This document shows, in pieces, positions 36,873 to 48,689 of a stretch of 64,000 nucleotides of DNA. The position numbers were made by a program, and so were the translations under genes. The stretch is taken from assembly GCA_004431415.1 (NCBI GenBank), contig QPMI01000452.1:1-64000 (forward strand), given 5' to 3'. This DNA comes from Cyanophora paradoxa. Taxonomy: Eukaryota; Glaucocystophyceae; Cyanophorales; Cyanophoraceae. The notes under the pieces were generated by a model. It ran no database searches. It was not told where the DNA came from and saw only the letters and a program-made list of their open reading frames with translations. How positions within the stretch are numbered: position 1 is the first letter of the stretch; each line of letters begins with the position of its first letter.

Positions 36873-37196
36873 TTAACTCTTACGAGTTTTACTATAACAC
36901 TCTCGGCATTGATAGTAGAGACCATCCTTCGTGCTTTGTTTTTTATTATACTCGCTTGCAGGCTTCTCAATCTTGCAGTGCGAGCATACCTTCGATTGTA
37001 CTTCGATCTTCGGACGCGTTTTTAACACGAAATGATAAAGGTAATTGCGATAGTCACGTTCGCAGACTTTGCATCTCCAATTCAATTGTTGATCGCCTGA
37101 GCGACTCTTTTGCAATGCATAACTCGATGCCGGTTTTACCTTATCGCAAACATTGCATTGCTTACTCTCAGGTAGAGTTACTTGATCGCTTGCCAT
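36873..37196 (-). CDS. Tandem zinc-ribbon (treble-clef) protein
   Basis: A 107-residue protein with two copies of a K-x-C-x2-C...(A/S)S-Y...C-x2-C module: CNVCDKVKPASSY then CKVCERD, and CSHCKIEKPASEYNKK then CRECYSK. These four-cysteine units resemble the zinc-binding half of HNH-type nucleases and virus-encoded treble-clef proteins, but no catalytic histidine motif follows. Nucleic-acid binding is likely; function unknown. It is transcribed in the same direction as the methyltransferase, 241 bp upstream of it. Confidence 0.65.
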   Translation of the reverse strand: MASDQVTLPESKQCNVCDKVKPASSYALQKSRSGDQQLNWRCKVCERDYRNYLYHFVLKTRPKIEVQSKVCSHCKIEKPASEYNKKQSTKDGLYYQCRECYSKTRKS

Positions 37197-37337
37197 TGTT
37201 ACAGTATATTAACGGGAAGTCTTTAAGTGGGGATCACTTGTTTAATTGGTGGGGCTCACCTTGATTTTTCAATTTGGCTAACTGAAAACAGTCCGGAAAC
37301 GATCGGGAACATTTCATTAAAATAGGGGTCTTACTGT

Positions 37338-37537
37338 CCTTACTGAGAAATTGAGGGAGGGTTTAAGGGCTTACTGAGAATGGTAAGGAATTAGAAAAAT
37401 GAAGAATGAAAGGGTTTCGTGATTGGTTTCAGTAAGGAGAGGTTAGATGTTTGAAAAATACAGTGCTAATTTATAATTTGTTACTGAGCCTTACTGAGAA
37501 ATTCGAAAATGGATAATGGGCTTACTGAGAATGGTAG
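37338..37537. repeat. Duplicated CTTACTGAGAA segment
   Basis: Two related 48-49-bp blocks, 37,338-37,385 and 37,489-37,537, each run from CCTTACTGAGAAATT to GGGCTTACTGAGAATGGTA. In addition AATTGGTGGGG...ACCTTG occurs at 37,244 and 37,552. No gene is seen between 37,197 and the host boundary. Confidence 0.65.
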
Positions 37538-37559
37538 TGGGAAGGTCGCGCAATTGGTG

Positions 37560-37700
37560 GGGTCTACCTTGGAGCGAGCAAGACATGTACATGTGGTTGC
37601 TTATAATTAGTCAATGCGTGAAAGGAGGCGGCGAGGAACGTGCTAAACGAGCTCGAGGCGCGTGTTTTAATTCAGCGCGCGTTTATGACGGGCGGGAGAC
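37560..37700. other. Probable virus-host junction
   Basis: Base composition changes abruptly from AT-rich to very GC-rich within about 100 bp, and genes change from intronless to intron-containing. The exact boundary and any target duplication cannot be set without the uninserted allele. Confidence 0.6.
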
Positions 37701-37728
37701 GCCGATATCGACGCGTGGCGCGGGCGGA

Positions 37729-38016
37729 CCCGTCGCAGAGGTTGATGTAGAGGTCGTAGTGCTCGCGGGAGGCGTCGACGATCTGCTGCACGGCCTGCGC
37801 CTTGCGGATCCAGAGCGTCGTGAACGTGTGCTCGCTCGGCCCGTACAGCGGCCCGGGGTTGCAGTCGAAGCTGTCCACGTCCTGCGATCGCGGGGGGCGT
37901 GGGCCGGGCCGGGACACCCAGATAAGGAGATGACGTTTGCAGGGGCTAAGCGGCGCACGCACCCGGAAGCAGGAGACGCTCCCCTCGTAACTACTTTGAA
38001 GGACTGCGATCTTCAT
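37729..38016 (-). pseudogene. 5' exons of an ATP-grasp/D-Ala-D-Ala ligase-like host gene, truncated
   Basis: Exon 1 (38,016-37,978) encodes MKIAVLQSSYEGS. A 96-bp intron (GTCTCC to CGCAG) follows, then exon 2 (37,881 to about 37,729) with DVDSFDCNPGPLYG and YDLYINLCDG, ending at a plausible GT donor. The N-terminal start and the YDLYINLCDG block resemble D-alanine-D-alanine-ligase-like ATP-grasp proteins of microalgae; this is pattern recognition only. No further exon exists before the AT-rich segment begins about 50-150 bp away, so the gene seems cut by the viral insertion. Confidence 0.45.
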
Positions 38017-38554
38017 TGCTAAGAATCTCTCGATTACGCGAAGACGCTGCCGGGCTGCGGGCTGGCTGGAGCGTGGCCGGGACGCCGACGTATACGTAGC
38101 TATAGCTGCGCATGCAGGCTGCAGCTGCAATTGCAAAATTAAAGGCTCCGCGCGCTGGCTGCGATCCCCGCGGCGCTGAGCTGGCAATGCTAGAACTCAG
38201 CTTCCCGAGCACCTGGGAATCTAGGCTGGGAGGCCGAGACGCTCACTGGCCCGCCGGCTGGGTAAGCGGCACACGTCAGTTAAACGGTTTCACCAGGGGA
38301 GGGCAGCTAATACCAGTTATGCGACTGCTGGAACGCTTTCTGAAGGCTCTGGACGCCACGTCCGGCGGCGCTGACGACACACGTGCACGGCCAGCGGTTT
38401 CTGGTTTCGGGTATAGAGTTAAGTCGTGTGGGGTACGCAGCAGCATCCTCGAACTTGTCATTCGCCGGCCGCACAGTCGCCGGGTGTTGCTCCGGCATTG
38501 CGGAAACTCGCTGCCTGCTACCCTGGGCCGGGTCCCTAGCCGCACGCCGCAGCC

Positions 38555-41500
38555 ATGGACGTTCTGGGCGGAGGCAGCGTGCGCAGCTTGGGCGGCGGCA
38601 GCGGCAGTGGCAACAACAGCGGGAGGTTTGGCGGCATGCTGGACAGCCCGCGCGCGTCCGTCGACTTCAGCCTGGGGAGCCCGCGCGGCAGCGTCAGTGG
38701 CAAGGGAAACAGGAGGTCGAGCCTTCGGGAGATCCTAGAAGCCGTCGTCGGCGCACGCAGGAGCTCGCTGCTCGACGTCGCCACAAGTGCGTGCCCGCCG
38801 TGGCCGGTTGGGCGGGGGCCGTGCACACAGCGCGCCGGAACGCAGCATGCCTTTTCTAGTTCTAGATAGCTAGATACAGCCTGCAGCCGCGCCGGCAGCG
38901 CCGCCCCCTTCCCGCTTAGACGGCGCGGAGTTCGGTGTCCGGAGGTTGCGAGAGGAGACGGGGGGGACGAGCCACGCCAGAAAGCGCTTCGAGCCCCGCA
39001 CGCAGCGCCGCTAAAGCTTAGAGGAAATGTTTCCTAGAGAGCCGCGTCGCCCCCTGCCCCCTTTCACTGTCCTGAACACTCGCGCCGTACGCTGCACTCT
39101 GTAACGCCAGCGCCGCCGCAGCTGCGCTCACCAAGCAGCACGAGCAAGAGCGCAACGAGAAGGGCTTCAACTGGGGGAGGCTCCGCGAGATCTTCCTGAA
39201 GCCGTGCGCGCCGGTTCTGCCGCGCCACGCCCCGCGCCGGCCCCGACGGACGCCGGCGCCCCGCCTCGCGCGCAGAATTGAGTCGCGGAGGCTCAAGGAC
39301 CTCTCGGACATCTCCGTGTTCCTGCAGGTTCGCCGCCGCCATCGTCGCGGGCGCGGCCCGCGCGGATCAAATCCGCGATCAAATTCGACTTGGCGGCAGG
39401 AGATCCCGTTCTTCGCGTCGCTGCGGCTGCCGGAGAAGGCGCTGCTCGAGGTCTGCAAGGTCCTCACGTACCGCGTCATCCCCGGGGGCCAGGACGGTGC
39501 GCCCGTACCCGTCCCGTCCCGGATCGAATCTCCGGGCCCCCGTGTCCGACCCCTCCTCGCCCGCGTTCGCGCGCAGTGTTCAGGGAGGGCGACGACGGGG
39601 GCGAGATGTTCGCGATCCTGAGCGGGGGGGTAGAGGTGTGGACGGCGGCCAAGTCGGGAGCCCCCGGGGCCCCCGCCGGCGCCGCGCCCCGGCCGCCGGC
39701 GTCGGTCGCCCACGCAGGCCCCGTCGACGCTCAGGTGCGCCCTCCCGCCCGCCCGCTAACAGCTACCACTCGCCTTCGTCCTTCTGAAGCGCGCGGCTGC
39801 CCCGCGCAGGCGTCGACGGCGCCGCGGGGGCCGTGGCGCGCCGGCCTCGCGGAGAAGCGGCGGGGGTCGAACAACGGGGAGGCTCCCCGCGCCCCGCCCA
39901 GCGTCGCCGGCGAGGGCGCCGGGCTGAGCGCCCCCCGCCCGTCCTTCGAGACCCGCCGCCCCGGCCACAAGGCCCGCCCCGCTCCCGTCCCCCACCCCCT
40001 ACCCCCCGCCCCGGCTCACCCGAGGCGACGTCAGGTGAGCCTGCTGGTCTCGTCGAACGAGCTGGACGGGGAGGCGGCGGCGGCGCCCACGCCGCGGCGG
40101 CGCTCGTCGAAGGACCGCGGGGGCGCCGTCACCGACGTGGAGGACCTCCTCGCCGAGGACGACGAGGAGGGCGGGGGCGGGGGAGGGGGCCTCCTCGCCA
40201 GCCTCGGGGCCGCCCGGGGCGCCTCCTTCCGCGGCAACCGCTCCTCCCGCTCCCGCCAGGTGCCCCGCCCCGCCCCCGCCCCCGCCCCCGCCCTCCCTTC
40301 CCCCTCCGCCTCTCCTGAGCCGCCCGCGGCAGCGCCCGGCCGTGTCGGAGAACGACGTCAGCGAGGCCGAGGAGCGCCCCATCGCCCGGCCCCGCCAGCG
40401 GCCCCCGCTCCAGGCGCCCCCGCCCCCGCCCGCCCCCCTCGCCCCCGCGCCCGCTGAGGGGGAGGGGCCGGCAGAGGAACGTGCTCGCCCGGCTGGGCCC
40501 GGGTACGTGCTTCGGCGAGGTCGCCCTCCTCCGCCACCAGCCCCGGTGCGCGCGCGGCGCCCGCGTACCCCCGGGAGGAGATAGCCCCGGCTCACCGGCG
40601 GGGGTTAGGAGCGCCTCGGTCACGGCGACGTGCGACACGGAGCTCGTCGTCCTCGACAAGGTACCCCCCCTCGCCTCCTCCCCCCCTCACGCTCACGTCC
40701 CCTCCCTCCCCTCCCTCCCCTCAGAGGGGCTACGACCGCCAGCTGAAGGTCCGCAGTCCCGCGCGCCCGGTGCCGCGTGGCCCTGTCCGGGGTACCGAAG
40801 ATCCCGGCGCAGGGCTGGAAGGAGGAGGAGCTGCATGCGCGAACGGAGCAGATCCGGTACGCCCTTACCCTGCCCCCCCCCCCTCCCCCCCCAACGCCCG
40901 TGCCGGGTACAGGACCTTCGAGGCGTTCCGGATGCTGAATCTCGAGCGCGCCTCGCGCATCGCCGCCGTCGCCCATCGCCGCCTCGTCGCCCGCGGCACC
41001 GGTACCCCCCTCGCTCCTCCCTCTTTCGGCCGTACCCGGGGCGAGCTTTCGTCGCACGCAGTCATCGTGGAGCAGGGGCGCCCCGTCGGCGCCCTCACGC
41101 TCGTTGTCAAGGGTGCGTTGGAGGGGACGCCGTCTTCTGGTTCTCCATAGCTCACCGTACCCCCCCCCCCCCCCCCCCCAGGCGAGTGCCGGGTCTACGC
41201 GAGCCGCACAGTGGCAGTTGAGGGCGCCCCCGCCCCCGCCCACCCGAACATAGCCCCCACGGTTCGCACGCCCCCTTCACGTACCGTACCCCCGGGGCCC
41301 TTCCGACACCGTACCCAGGGCGAGGCCCGCCTCGACATGTGCCTCGTGGGCCCGGGGGCCATGCTCGGAGACTTCGAGGTACCCGCGTCCGCCCCCCCAC
41401 CGCCCGGCACGGCCTGGTCGCCGTACCCCTCTGAGCCGGGGTACAAGGTGCTGGACGGGCGCCCGGCGGCCTTCTCGGCCGTGGCGGAGACGGCGTGCGA

Positions 41501-42958
41501 CCTGCTGCAGATCGCCCGCCCCGACCTGCTCGCCAGTGCGTCCCTGCGGCACTCCCCGCCCGCTCCGCCCGACCCCGTACCCCCGCCTGAGCGCGCGTAC
41601 CCCCCAGACGTCTCGGACGACAGCATCAACGTCATCCGCGAGTCGAGCCAGGTGCCGCGGAGCCTCGCTCCCGTACCCCGGAGGCCGCGTCTCAGCCCCG
41701 TGCGCAGGCGAAGCTCTCGTACAACTCGACCCGCATCGCGGCGATCCAGCAGGCGCTGCGCTTCGAGGTCCCCGGGTCGAATCTCCCCGGGGACGCCCCC
41801 GCCGCCTCCCCGTCGGACCGCGAGGGGGCCCCCGCCCCCTCCCGCGCCCCCTTCTCCTCCTCCTCCCGCCCAGACTCCCGCTCCGCTTTCTCCCCCGCGA
41901 AGCTCGGCCGTACCCCTCCCGCCCGCCGGCAGGCCACCGTCAGCGTCCGCGCCGTCGGCGGCTGGCTCGACTCCCCCCGCTCCCCGACGTACCCCCCTCC
42001 CGACCCCACCGCCGCCCCCCTGACGCCCGTTCCCCCGTCCGTTTCCCGCTCCGGTGACGCCTCTCCCTCCCCCCGCCCCTCCTCCGTACCCCCTTCCGTC
42101 TTCCGGTGCGCTCGCCGTACCCTCCCTCCGGATACCCGTTCCCCCATCAACGCGTACCCCCAGGAACTCCGCTTCGTCCCCCCGCACCGTCATCGAAGCC
42201 ATCGAGTCGGCGAGGCGACCGGGCATCTCGTGAGCCCCCGTACCCCGAGGAATAGGCGTACCCCCAACCTTTCCCCGCAGGCGCGGGGGGCTCTCCGCCG
42301 GGCCCCTCTCGGCCGACGGCGGCCCCGGGAGCGGATCGGGTACCCCTCGAACGCCCTCCGAGCCGCGGCACGCCTTCGCCGTGTCGGAGCGGGAGAGGGG
42401 TACGTTGGCGGCGGCGGCGGCGACCCTCGTCGCGGCGCCGGCGGCCGCGCGAGCGGAGGGCGAGGCCGCCCGCCCGCCGTACCCCGCCTGGGCCTGGGGC
42501 AGCTCCCCTGATCCCGGCTCCGAGCCGCCCCTCGCCCGGCCGCGCCCCGTCCCTCCCCCCGCCGCCCCCATTGCCTCCGCCTCGTCGTCGTCGCCGCCGG
42601 CGCTGGCGCAGTCGCTGGAGGAGACGCAGCGGCAGCTGCGGGGGCGGACCGGCGGCTGCTGCAGCGGGTGCTGCTGGCGGAGGCGCCGAGCGCGGCGATC
42701 GTGGCGGCGTCGCCGCGGGGGGCGTCGACGGGGGCGGGGCGCGTGGACGTGAACGCGCTGGCGCGGCGCCACTTCGCGGACCTCTTCGCCCGCCGCAGCC
42801 TCCGCTCCGTCGTCGGCGAGCTCACCGCCTCCCTCAAGGGCCCCGGGGCCCCCGCCCCGAGCTCCCGCTCCCCCGCGGGGAGCCCCCGCCCCGGCTTTGC
42901 TCCCGGCGCAGGCGACCGCGAGGCGCCCCGCCCGAGGACCGCCGGCATCTACTCCTAG
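38555..42958 (+). CDS. Multi-exon protein with two cyclic-nucleotide-binding domains
   Basis: A host gene read through many short exons on the plus strand. The start is MDVLGGGSVRSLGGGSG at 38,555. Later exons give EIPFFASLRLPEKALLEV (39,405-39,500), VFREGDDGGEMFAILSGGVEV (from 39,577), LGPGTCFGEVALLRH (about 40,490) and SVTATCDTELVVLDK (about 40,618), which together form a cNMP-binding fold with the phosphate-binding GEVAL. A second, more degenerate domain follows (VIVEQGRPVGALTLVVKG near 41,060, LDMCLVGPGAMLGDFE near 41,330). The last exon ends RTAGIYS at 42,958. Most introns start GTACCCC or GTGCG and end CAG. It could be a kinase-regulatory or ciliary-type protein, but no kinase or channel domain is seen. 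Exon borders are approximate. Confidence 0.65.
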
Positions 42959-45900
42959 GCCCCCGGCCCGCCCTCCCGCCCCTCGAGCCCCCCCCGGACG
43001 CTCTCCCGGTCCGATATCATAATAGTTCTCGTCTCTTCCGGCATTCTGCGCTGCGTCCTCTGTTCTCTGAAAAGTGGCAATCGCTCCGGATTCAACCTCT
43101 ATGCGATACTATGATGCGATCCTCCTACAGCCTACATACACCGCCCGCGGTTGCATATGCATATGTACATACACCGCCCGCGGTTCTGGCTGCAATGCGG
43201 TCCTCTTTTTCGAGCAAGAAGTTTCGCGGGCCTATGCTATAGCTAGCTATAAGCTTGTGATCACTCAAATATCGACTCGTGAACCCCCCCCCTCGCAGCA
43301 GCAGAAAGAAATCACTTGAAATTATTATCAGAATCGAACTCGAATAATAGGACTAGTACTAAAGCTAGCGCTGGAACAGCGAAGGCTTCAGCTCAGAAAA
43401 CGGCTGCGCATGAAAGACGTGTCATTAACTGCGTACACGCAAGCAGCAATAAATAGCTACAGCGCTAGCATGCGAACCCGGGCATTGGTCACCGCCAGGC
43501 AAATCCTATCAGCGAGTTCGTTGATGCAGGCCTTCTGCATAGAGTTGACCCAAAACATAGCTGCCGCACGTTATAAGAGCTTGGGACGATAATTTTTATG
43601 ACGTCATGAGAGCTGTCCATTGATCTAGAGTGATCAAAGTTTCGAAATGCATCCTCACCGTTGTGACGGGGAAAATTTTGCATATCGGTAGGAAGGCCAT
43701 CCGTTGCAGGGAATCTTTGCTGCGGGTCGTCGACCACTGGAATGATTGCCTTCTCTAGGTGACAGGCCTCTGCTATTTCCTTGTGAACCCTAACATGGGA
43801 GCGTTAATGACAGGACAGGGAAAATTTGACAGAATAACTCGTAAGAACCAATCCTTCGTGTCCGCATCTCCAATGCAGCGATCCAATGTCCCGGGCACGA
43901 GCACAAATACTGGGATTCGGTCAGCTCGCGATCGGTCCGTATCCGTAACATCATTAAAATTGCACCATCACAGCAAGAGGCACGCAGACTTTCGAGAATT
44001 GTGCTATCAAATACACCAGCGCGAAGTGTTTCCAAGTCGAAAAACACAGAGAACCTGGAGCCGAACCCTCTGACTGGGGGCAGGACTGAGCAGGAGCGTG
44101 AGAACGAACCCCCGCGCTTCCAAAACTTCCTTGAGCAGTCCAGCGAGATGGTTTCGCCCATCAAGACGCCGGTACGTAATGCTGACGCACATGTATAGCT
44201 TTAGAGGCACGCAACTAAATCATAGTTTGAGGACTCACAAAGCGTGAAACTTATAGCCAGGGGGCAGCGGAGGAACCGGGGTGCTCTGGTTGTCTGCAAT
44301 CGTGGTAACTGCGAATTAAATACGAACCATGGCCATGGCCATTCATAATGGGCGAAAAGCAGCACCCAGATCGATGTGAATGGGTTTAGGCGCAATCAAT
44401 GGAGCCGGCGTCCCCATCGTCTCGCTTCCACCACGGAGAAAGGTGAACTGGAGACGAAGCACTCCCCCCCGTGCGCCTGTTGGTAAATATTGGTTGATAT
44501 CGAAATGAATGGAGAATTCGTTTGTGAGAGTGCGGGTATATATATATTCAAAAAATTATTAATTAAACACCGGTACCTGTCTTAGTCACAAGAGAAGCTG
44601 GAATCGACAAAGGGATCGTCTCGATTCCGCGAGCCTGCGCGAATCGATAATGTATGCATTATGCACGACGTCGATGGCTCTGCATGTATTGTACCAGCTT
44701 TAATCATAACGCGCACCAGCTCGGCTGTTGCAACTGGATTCATAGCAACTGCAGCTGGAGCTCGATCCCGAGATTTAGAAGAAGTGTTTTTCGGCGATTG
44801 CATCTCTTCGTTGATTTTCATCGCAATTTCCGAATGGACTTGCATTTGGGTTTTGAAAACGTCGAAGAGGGACAACTCGATTGGCTCCACGGGCTCGTGT
44901 ATATTTGTGTCTTTGACAGAATTCGAATTAGACTCTCCAGGCACTATCTGTGAACGGAAGATCTTGAGCTTGAGGATATCGATAAGCGCAAATTAAATCG
45001 AACCCCACCTGCACTTTAATAAACAGTTTCGCGTCAGGAGCCACCCCGTCCAGTTTAAGCGCAACGTTCTAAGGGATGTGGTCATGAGAAAAAAAGCGGC
45101 CGAGGCGGCGCAGCCTGCGCAGACTCGCGATCGCATGCGCACCTCTTCCCAACTGGCAGCAAGCCCGCTCTGGGGGTTGTTGCAGAACGACCAGCAGTCG
45201 CACGATTCGCCCGCTTCACGATCCCAGAGCTCGCACGCGTCTCCACACACATTTGCGACGCAACAAAGGGGACACAAGGCCCATGTGCAGAAGCACCCGA
45301 AAATCGCTTCTAAATTGCCCTGGCGGGAACGATGACACGGAACCGACTGAGTTATGGCTTCGATGATCGTGACAGGGCCATCGCTAATCCTTCGAGCCAG
45401 TTCAAGCTTCACTCGCGCGAGTGGCGTGGAACCTGTTCCGATTGTGCATTGTCAGTTGCATGCGCGTATTATACGGAACTGCACTCGAATTCGCATCGCA
45501 TGTGCACCTGCATTGAGGAATGGGCCCGAAAGGCGTTCCCAGGGGATATGATTGCGCGTGAAGAACTTCCAGTGCTCGATGCGCACCATTAGAGTTCCGT
45601 TCAACATCTTTACGACGTAATGTTGAACGGATGCGGCACGACGTTGATGCGGCGTTGATGCGACGTTGATGCGGCACGACGTCGACCGTCGACGTAATGC
45701 ATGTGCTGGTAGTAGCCTGTTGCCGGAGACAGCCTATAGGCTACGGTATAGCTAGGCTTGCTGCGCTGATGCGTATGCTGCTGATCGCGATGAACGGCCG
45801 GCGCCGCTAACCGTTGAACGTGCTACCCCGGTAACTGACTCAGCTCGACTCCTCAAATTAAAGCGGCCGCTGACCGTGCCAGCGTGGACTCTGCGTGGCC

Positions 45901-46800
45901 CATGGCCAGTGGAGACTGGCGGAGTCGTCGGCGTGGACGGTGGACGTCGACGTGCTCACTGAGTCACTCGTGATCTCCGTGCTCGTGAGCAGTGTTTGAT
46001 AATAGTTTCATTGGCAAGCTTTCATTTCGAAAGCTTTCACGAAAACTTTCAAACTCGGGCGTGAAAGCTTTCAATTTCATTGCAACGGGGGTACCCTACA
46101 GCAGGCCTTCCGACGGGGTTTCATGCGGAAAACGACGGTTTTAAGCGACCTGGAGTGCAACAAAGCACAATACCACGTGCACACCAAGACGACAGTTTTA
46201 TGACACGGCAGCCTCCGACGATTTTTTTGTAGAAGGGCGAAGGCAGCCTCCGGAGCTGTACCCCCTCTTCCACCTGAACTTCGGAAACTTGGCTGAAAGG
46301 AGCTCAGGCCTAGGAGCACACTGTGACACGTGCACCCGGCTGCACCGTGGCACGTGCACCACGCGTACGGCCGTGCAGGCTTTACTAAGTTAAGATAGCA
46401 GTTGCAGATCACATATATACTGTATGCATTAAATATTGGAAAGCAGAAACTTGTGTTTGGAGTTCTTAACTTTGGACGCTTGCTTGAATCATTGAATCAG
46501 AATGCTTCCGGTTTCGCTGGGCAAGGTTTCCTTGTATGGGAGCAATCCTCAGGCCTTTCAGAAAGCTTTCATGAAAGCTTTCGAAAATTTCAGGCCCCGG
46601 CCGGGCCGGCCGGGCCCGGCCCCCGCGGCCGGGGGCCGGGGGCCGGGGCCGGGGCCCCGGGGGTACTACGGTAGACCGTACTTTTTTAAGTTTTAGTTAC
46701 TTTTTTTTAATTCGGATCATCGAATCGGATGGGGCTTCCGCGGCGGAAGTTCCGGAATTCGATTCCGCCGCCGCCAGCTGCCGCAGTGCATGCGCAGTAC
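42959..46800. other. Region without a confident gene
   Basis: Base composition here is less GC-rich than the flanking host genes. Several open frames of 60-140 codons exist (for example 44,582-44,944 minus, Ser/Asn-rich, and 44,001-44,198 plus), but none has a recognisable domain. The region 46,590-46,665 is a dense GGCC/GGGCCC palindromic stretch. At 46,924-46,975 a CCAGTGGCGGG unit is repeated four times just beyond this region. Confidence 0.4.
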
Positions 46801-47543
46801 TACTGTAGGATGGCTTTTTTAGCCGTACTTTTAAATTGCCGTATATTGCCGACTCAATGCCGAGACGCCGAATTCGGCAATTTTAAACGACGGCAAGTTA
46901 CTAAGTTACTAAGTTAAGGCTGGCGGCCCAGTGGCGGGCCAGTGGCGGGCCAGTGGCGGGCCAGTGGCGGCCACTGGCCGGCGGCCGTACTGTAGGACGG
47001 CTTAAATTGCCGTCGTGAAAAATTGCCGAATTCGCCCAAAACGGAATTGCCGTGGTAATAAATTGCCGAATCTAAAACTTTTGTTTGTATGGGGCGTCGA
47101 CTGCGGCTGCGGGCCGGGCCCTTGCCGTTGAAGCACTTGTCCCAGGCCGGGCGGCTCGGATGAGCTGGGGCTTAGCCTTGAGGTCCTGCCAGCTCTCGAC
47201 TAGCCAGCGCAGGTGAGGGGCGCCCGGCCTTGATCATGATGCGCGCGCGCGCGAGAGTGACGTCGATCTTGCCGTAGCTACCGCGCTTAAGCTTCGGTTT
47301 CGGTGCCGCGAGGGCATCCTCTACGTATACGCCGTCGTTCGAATTCGCCGCCGCTACGCTTAGCTTCCGCCGGCCGCGGCGTGCGCCCGGGCGCGTACGG
47401 ATCAGGCAGCGGATCAGGCCGAGGGACCGGGGGGGGGGAGGGGGGGGGACGAGCGACATTGCCGTCCCTTAAAATTGCCGAATTCGGCCTCTCGGCAATT
47501 TACGGCAAAATAAAACGACGGCTAAAAAAGCCGTCCTACAGTA
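46801..47543. mobile_element. MITE-like element with TACTGTAGGA ends (copy 1, composite)
   Basis: TACTGTAGGA at 46,801 is mirrored by TCCTACAGTA ending at 47,543, with matching subterminal GGCTTTTTTAGCCG and CGGCTAAAAAAGCCG. The interior has AATTGCCGAATTCGG palindromes and a nested second left end at 46,988. No protein is encoded. Confidence 0.65.
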
Positions 47544-47683
47544 TATCTGCTCCCTGTGCATGCGTCGCTGGACCCGTTTTTGTCCCTGGTGTTGGTGCCT
47601 GTTCCTGGATCACCCTTTGGTCGGACGGGACCGGGAGACATGGTTTCGGGATCCCCTTGAGAAGTTGAGATGGGCTTTCAGGA

Positions 47684-47902
47684 TACTGTAGGAATGCTTT
47701 TTTAGCCGATGTTTTAAATTGCCGTAAATTGCCGAGAGGCCGAATTCGGCAATTTAGCATCACGGCAATTGCTTGGGGGGTAGGTACTTTCCTAGCCCCC
47801 CATAGAGCAGAATCTGGATTCGGCAATTTATCGCCACGGCAATTCCAGTTTTGGTCGAATTCGGCAATTCAACTACGCGGCAATTTAAGCATTCCTACAG
47901 TA
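47684..47902. mobile_element. MITE-like element with TACTGTAGGAATGC ends (copy 2)
   Basis: A 219-bp element with a perfect 14-bp terminal inverted repeat (TACTGTAGGAATGC / GCATTCCTACAGTA). The subterminal TTTAAATTGCCG and CGGCAATTTAA also pair. It is flanked by TA dinucleotides. Confidence 0.75.
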
Positions 47903-48028
47903 TACCGCGCGGCCCGGGTTTTGAGGAGGTCGGGGAAACGGGATTTGGGGTGGGGTTCTCAGTGCTTCTTCTCACGGTTGGGCCCGAAGGAGAGGGACAG
48001 GGGAAGAGTCCCGGAAGACGCGGGCCAC

Positions 48029-48337
48029 TACTGTAGGAATGCTTAAATTGCCGCGTAGTTAAATTGCGCCGAATTCGACCAAAACCGGAATTGCAGTGGC
48101 GAAAAAATGCCGAAACTCTGGATCCCCCGGATTTCTTCGATGGCGCCGGCGCCATACAAATTAAAAGCGTCCGTTTCGCCCAGCGGCCCAGGATCGCCCT
48201 ATAGGCTATAGCTACCCCCTGACTCACTGATTAAGTGAGAATTCGAATTGCCGTGGCTTAAAATTGCCGAGTTCGGCCTCTCGGCAATAAACGGCAATTT
48301 AAACCATCGGCTAAAATTAAAAAGCATTCCTACGGTA
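48029..48337. mobile_element. MITE-like element with TACTGTAGGAATGC ends (copy 3)
   Basis: A 309-bp element with left end TACTGTAGGAATGC and right end GCATTCCTACGGTA (one mismatch). Its interior shares AAATTGCCG and GAATTCG blocks with copies 1 and 2. Confidence 0.7.
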
Positions 48338-48689
48338 GTAGTCTACTACTAGTAGAGTCTAAGATTAACTTTGTCATTAAGAACCATGGCCAGCTGCAGG
48401 CTGCAGCCTGGCTGCAGCTGAGCCTGCAGACTGCATGCGCAGTTTAAAATGAGCTTTATTATTTCTACTGTGTAGACTGTTTTATTTCTAGGTCGGACGC
48501 GCGTACCCTCCAGGCCGACCCGAATAAAACATTGCGAGCCAGATTGGAATTGTCGATCCGCATGAGTGGGAAAAGGCATCAATCTAAAATAGCTATGGTA
48601 AATAGTCAGCATCCCGCCTGGCCCCGGGAGCCGCAGTGGAGCGTAATCCACCGTGCCTCTAGATCTGCCACAGTCTGCCTCGGCCTCCC

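Noticed and set aside
39018-42948. Long minus-strand and alternative-frame open frames in the GC-rich region
   Set aside because: Very high GC content removes stop codons in all frames. Their compositions (Arg/Gly/Ala/Pro only) and lack of domains mark them as shadows of the plus-strand exons.
44993-45412. Cys-rich minus-strand frame resembling a PLAC8-type protein
   Set aside because: Cysteine spacing does not fit the family in order and no other support was found.
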